Of a stretch of 64,000 nucleotides of DNA, positions 59,941 through 64,000 are shown in pieces. Position 1 is the stretch's first letter, and every line of letters begins with the position of its first letter. Under the pieces are notes generated by a model. It was not told the origin of the DNA. It was given only the letters and a program-made list of their open reading frames with translations, and ran no database searches. Source of the DNA: Paroedura picta (taxonomy: Eukaryota; Chordata; Lepidosauria; Squamata; Gekkonidae); the NCBI RefSeq assembly GCF_049243985.1, contig NC_135371.1, positions 3,311,501 through 3,375,500 of the forward strand. The letters are read 5' to 3'. The translations under genes were made by a program, and so were the position numbers.

Positions 59941-60836
59941 ATGATGTGTGGGGGAGCGAGAGTGAGTGGGAATCCCGGGGGGCACGGACAGAGGGAAGCG
60001 AGAGGGAAGGTGAGGAAGGGAACCTCAGCGGTCCCACTGGCCTGGAAGAACAGGAGGAAAAAACCCCTGGGCCGTGGAAGCGCCAGCCTCTTCCGAGCCA
60101 CCTCTACGAGATCTCGGCCGACCAGAAGAGGCGCCTTGAACAGAAGCAGAGTACGTGTGCTGTGTGTGGGAAGGACTTCAGCCGCAAATCGAACCTCCTT
60201 CGGCACCAGAGGATCCACACGGGAGAGGAGCCCTACAATTGCCCCGACTGCGGGAAAAGCTTCCGCTGGAGCACCAGCCTCATCGCCCACCAGAGAATCC
60301 ACACGGGGGAAAAGCCTCACGAGTGCCCAAAATGCGGCAAGAGCTTCAACCACAGCCAGAACTTCGCCCGGCACCAGAGGCTCCACCGAGGGAAAAAGCC
60401 GTACAGGTGCGCCAGGTGTGGGAAGAGCTTTCGCTGGAGCTCAAACCTGGTCACCCATCAGCGGATCCACGCTGGCGAGCAGCCGTTCCGGTGCTGGGAC
60501 TGCGGGAAGAGCTTCAGCTACAAGTCTAGCCTCAGCAGGCACCGGAGGGCCCACGCGGGAGGGGACGAGAGGTACACATGCGCCGCCTGCCCAGCGAGCT
60601 TCGCTTTTCGGTCGAGCCTGATGAGACATCAGTGTCTGCACACGGGAGTAAAAACCCATCAATGCTTGGACTGTGGGAAAGGTTTTGATCAGCGGCAGAG
60701 CCTTCTTGCGCATTGGAAAACCCACACGGGGCAAAATCGTGTCAATGGCCAAACTGTCGGGCCAGATCCCCTTACAAGGGAAGTCTCAATAGATGACAGA
60801 GAATCTGGGCAGGGTCGGTTTAGGGTGGGAACATAA
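59941..60836 (+). CDS. SCAN zinc-finger gene (plus), finger exon
   Basis: Starts after CTCCTTGCAG, reads (D)DVWGSESEWESRG, an acidic then basic linker, and seven C2H2 fingers: CAVCGKDF, CPDCGKSF, CPKCGKSF, CARCGKSF, CWDCGKSF, CAACPASF, CLDCGKGF. It ends TREVSIDDRESGQGRFRVGT and TAA. All zinc ligands are present. The gene is convergent with nothing in the window and divergent from the minus SCAN gene. Likely a nuclear DNA-binding factor. Confidence 0.93.
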
Positions 60837-62110
60837 AACGAGGAGCCTCTCCCTGGTTTCCCTGAAACCAGCGTGTTTTTGCGTATGTTTATTGTGAATG
60901 CTGTTTTGCCCCCCAAGCATGGTGTAATTAATGGTTAAGAGCCTCTGGAGAACCGAGCTTGATTCCACACACCTCTTTCCCCATGCAGCCGGCTGGGTAC
61001 CCTTGGGTCAGTCACAGTCCTCTCAGATCTCTCTCGGCCTCACCTACCTCACAAGGGTGTCTGTTGTGGGGAGAGGAAGGGAAGGTGATTGTAAGCCACT
61101 TGGAGACTCCTTCACGTCTCACCCACGTGAAAAGTGGGTCATAAAAACCAGCTCTTCTTAATCTCCTTGGGGTTTCATTCCCCTGCTAATAATTTTATTG
61201 AAACTGCTATATATCTTTAAATAACTGTATAGAGCCAGTGTTTGGCATTTTTGAATTTTTTTTTTAAGATTAAAAAACTGCTCTGATGGGGAGGGGCTTC
61301 ATGATGTCACTGACATCCAGCCAATCACTCCTCTCTCGCTTTAGAATTGTATAGTTTACTCCTTCTCCTGCCAAAAGACTGCTTGTACCAGTTAGCGTCC
61401 TTCCCAAAACAGAATGCCTCTTGTTTGTTCCTTAATTCCTCCTTAATAATGCTCAAGACCCGGGGTGGGTGGGAGAAGGGGCTCTTAGATGCACACCAAC
61501 TGGACAACTTACGCATGCCGGAAATGATTCTGAAAGAGACAAAAAGGAACTCACCTGGAACACGCAAATCTAATACAAAAGCACCACCGCAACACAATAT
61601 TATGAGTTGTCTGCAGGGAAAGGTGCGGATCTATCCAAATATCAGAAAATATCTTTTCAGGTTTTAGTGCTGTGCAGAGGAATTCCTGTTCTTGTGTGTG
61701 TGAGTGTGTATATGTACATATATTTTAAGTAGGCTTGGTGGTTTGGCTTAATCGGTCATCTGACTTCCCTGTGGAGTTGAAAGCTGGATGAGGTGTGGCC
61801 TGTAACCCCCACTCAGGAGCAATACCTCTCCCCCTACAAGCCTTCTCTGTGTGTAGGGCAAATATAGTTCCGTGTTTTGGATGAAAATGGCGTTGCACTT
61901 TTTTTTTGTCTGTTTGCATTTGGGGATGGCAGATCAGCATAACCGGACGCCATGATGTGTTTGCTGGCTGCTTCTCACCAACTTACCTGTGACGTTGTGG
62001 CTCCTGCCCTCCAGGCACAATTGTGGGTCCGGTGCCTCTTTCTTCTCCCCCCTGCCCTGCATATGACAGCTGTTTATGCAATTCAGGCTATCCGATAAAT
62101 AAAAACAGAC
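60837..62110 (+). promoter_or_regulatory. Probable 3' UTR of the plus SCAN gene with a SINE
   Basis: A SINE (60930-61165, plus) lies just after the stop. The first clear AATAAA is at 62098-62103. The rest is non-repetitive with no gene. Extent is inferred. Confidence 0.35.
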
Positions 62111-62339
62111 CCTGAATTGCATTCTGAAGAGAAACAGAATTCTAAAGTGGAAAAAAAAACAGGTTCATTTTGCATTATTGATTTGCCAGTGGATGGAAGG
62201 TGCATACAGGTAACTGGGGGGTGGGTGGATACAGCACCGCTGAATACCCAAATGGGTAGTCATTCTTCCACTGCCAGCAGCCCAGTCAATTCAGGGACGG
62301 GATTTTGTGGTACCAGGATAGTTGCAGATAAAATGTGGA

Positions 62340-63065
62340 GGGCCAGCTTGGTGTAGTGGTTAATCATAGAATAATAAGAGTTGGAAGGGACCTCCTGGGT
62401 CATCTAGTCCAACCCCCCGCACAATGCAGAACACAACCTATCGCTCATCCACTGTAACCTGCCACCCCCTTGCACCTTCACAGAATCAGCCGCTCCGTCA
62501 GATGGCTATCCAGGCTCTGTTTAAAAATTACAGAAGATGGAGAACCCACCACCTCCCGAGGAAGCCTGTTCCACTGAGAAACTGCTCTGTCAGGAACTTC
62601 TTCCGGATGTTTAGATGGAAATTCTTTTGCATTAATTTCATCCCATTAGTTCTGGTCCATCCCTCTGGGGCAAGTGAGAACAATGCTGCTCCATCCTCTA
62701 CATGGCAGCCTTTTAAATACTTGAAGATGGTTATCAGATCCCCTCTCCAGGCTAAACAGACCAAGCTCCCACAACCTTTCCTGATAAGTCTTGGTCTCCA
62801 GACCCCTTAAGAGCAGCATTAAGAGCAGCAGCTTCTAATATGGAGAGCTGGGTTTGATTCCCCACTCCTGCACATGCAGTGAGCTGGCTGAACTTGGGCC
62901 AGTCACAGTCCTGTTAGAGCTGTTCTTACAGTAGTTTCTCTCAGAGCTCTCTCAACCCCACCTACCTCACAAGGGTGTCTGTTGTGGGGAGAGGAAGGGA
63001 AGGCAGTTGTAAGCCACGTTGAGACTCCTTCGCATAGTGAAAAGCAGGTTATAAAACCGAACCTC
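62340..63065 (+). repeat. tRNA-derived SINE split by a CR1 insertion
   Basis: Head GGCCAGCTTGGTGTAGTGGT at 62340-62363; body resumes at about 62816 (AAGAGCAGCAGCTTCTAATA) and runs to 63065. CR1 between. Confidence 0.85.
62364..62815 (-). mobile_element. CR1 LINE 3' end
   Basis: Minus: [20 protein letters not shown] and the tail GAGTTGGAAGGGACCTCCTG. Inserted in the SINE above. Confidence 0.85.
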
Positions 63066-63284
63066 CTTCCTACACGACAGGTTATGCACAGTTTCCCTGT
63101 CCAAATTTCCTGGAAGTGACCATCTCCCCTCCCCTGAGGTACCAGGATTTTGGCAATACTTTTTTTAATGGCTCTAGAATATATTGATATTATGGCTCAA
63201 CTGTCACCATGTTTAAAACCACTTATTTTAGTTGAATAATGTTCTGGCCAGACATATATCACGCTTTATGCACTGAACTATTTC

Positions 63285-63450
63285 CTTGTTTGTGAGTTTT
63301 GCTGTCCTTGACTCTGCAGAAGCCTTTTCCAGCACCGGAGTTCATACGAATCAACTCTCCTGCCTGATTTCTTCATTGTCCAACTTTCACAGCCATGAGT
63401 GGCTATTGGAAATATGATAGATTGAACTAATCTGCATTTGACAATCAGGC
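63285..63450 (-). mobile_element. BovB/RTE-like fragment, old
   Basis: Minus frame IIFPIATHGCESWTMKKSGR then ELRCWKRLLQ, parallel to YGCESWTIRKAERQR..ELWCWRRLLR of the BovB copies. Confidence 0.65.
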
Positions 63451-63474
63451 TTCCATATCGCTCAGGGCAGGCCG

Positions 63475-63690
63475 GGTAGTCGGCACAGCTACAAAATGGC
63501 CGCCACATGATGGCTGCTGCAGAAGGAGGAGTCAGCCACAAAATGGCTGCTGTAGCTGAAGTCATACAGTCAAAATCCTCCTCCTCTAATGACAGCTGCT
63601 GTCAAAGCAACATATAAAAAACCCTCAGTGACCAATCAGAAGTCTTGCTGGGAGAAAAGCCCCACCCAGATCTAGCCTCCTTTCTAAAAA
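63475..63690 (+). repeat. Unclassified repeat with CCACAAAATGGC units
   Basis: Second copy of 46255-46455 (AGTCATACAGT, GTGACCAATCAGAAGTCTTG). Confidence 0.6.
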
Positions 63691-63694
63691 GAAA

Positions 63695-63775
63695 CGTTTT
63701 TTATGCCCAGGTTTTCATTGCCTGAAGGAGCCTCAAAGCAGCTTACAATCACCTGCCCTTCCTCTCCCCAGAACA
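63695..63775 (-). repeat. SINE 3' fragment
   Basis: GAAGGAGCCTCAAAGCAGCT and ACAATCACCTGCCCTTCC. Confidence 0.6.
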
Positions 63776-63776
63776 G

Positions 63777-64000
63777 TAAAATCAGAGTCCAGCAGCACCT
63801 TTAAGACCAACAAAGATTTATTCAAGTTGTGCATTGAATAAGTTGAGTGAGTCTTGTTGGAAGTTCTTAGTCTGAGGAAGGGTGCTTGCACTCGAAAGCT
63901 CACACCTTGAATAAATCTTTGTTGGTCTTAATGGTGCCTGACTGGACCCTGATTTTATTGTGCTACTTCAGACCAACACGGCTACCCATTTGAATCTCCC
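63777..64000 (+). repeat. Penelope-like repeat with inverted ends and hammerhead-like core
   Basis: Left part AAAATCAGAGTCCAGCAGCA..AAAGATTTATTCAA is the inverse of the right part TTGAATAAATCTTTGTTGG..GACCCTGATTTTA. Between them 63872-63909 holds CTGAGGA, stem GGGTGC/GCACTC and GAAA. Runs to the window end. Confidence 0.6.

Noticed and set aside
59862-60386. Minus-strand frame and alternative plus frame over the plus SCAN finger exon
   Set aside because: Shadows caused by GC-rich finger repeats; the true frame carries the zinc ligands.

Overview
The window looks like nuclear DNA of a squamate reptile (lizard, gecko or snake; I cannot fix the species). The support is a repeat set typical of squamates: CR1 3' ends, L2/Vingi-like LINE pieces, BovB (RTE) LINE tails, several tRNA-derived SINE families, SPIN-like hAT elements and a very common palindromic hAT-type MITE. 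The genes have introns and include no bacterial or viral gene. All host genes I can support belong to one class: C2H2 zinc-finger transcription factors.

Left part (1-37000), all on the minus strand: a tandem KRAB zinc-finger cluster. Three zinc-finger exons (483-2713, 12863-14394, 25796-27108) lie downstream of six KRAB-A exons, each exactly 130 bp (3358-3487, 6713-6842, 15846-15975, 17007-17136, 28460-28589, 33813-33942). Each KRAB exon has its own upstream first exon and a promoter motif resembling the ZNF143/SBS site. I label these modules A to F from left to right. A, C and E read directly into a finger exon. B, D and F are promoter + exon 1 + KRAB modules with no finger exon of their own. 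The locus therefore looks like three copies of a unit made of two promoter/KRAB modules feeding one finger array (F+E, D+C, B+A). Splice phases allow either KRAB exon of a pair to join the same finger exon. Gene A (813 aa, 22 good fingers) looks whole. C (580 aa, 13 fingers) and E (554 aa, 10 fingers) have lost the ends of their arrays, and E also has a weakened promoter motif and no downstream start Met.

Right part: two SCAN zinc-finger genes in opposite orientation. The minus-strand gene (exons 47827-48525, 43824-43944, 41176-42623; 755 aa) keeps a capsid-like lobe in front of its SCAN domain. The plus-strand gene (57385-58155, 59724-59850, 59941-60836; 597 aa) has SCAN plus seven fingers and lacks that lobe. 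Exon phases agree across both models.

Most of the remaining sequence is interspersed repeat. Notable points are hAT elements with exact 8-bp target duplications nested in older repeats, two nearly identical BovB tails, and a dispersed repeat, probably Penelope-like, carrying a hammerhead-ribozyme-like core. KRAB and SCAN zinc-finger proteins generally bind DNA through their fingers and act as transcriptional regulators, often on transposable elements. The cluster therefore sits among the class of sequences such genes usually police; that link is inference here.
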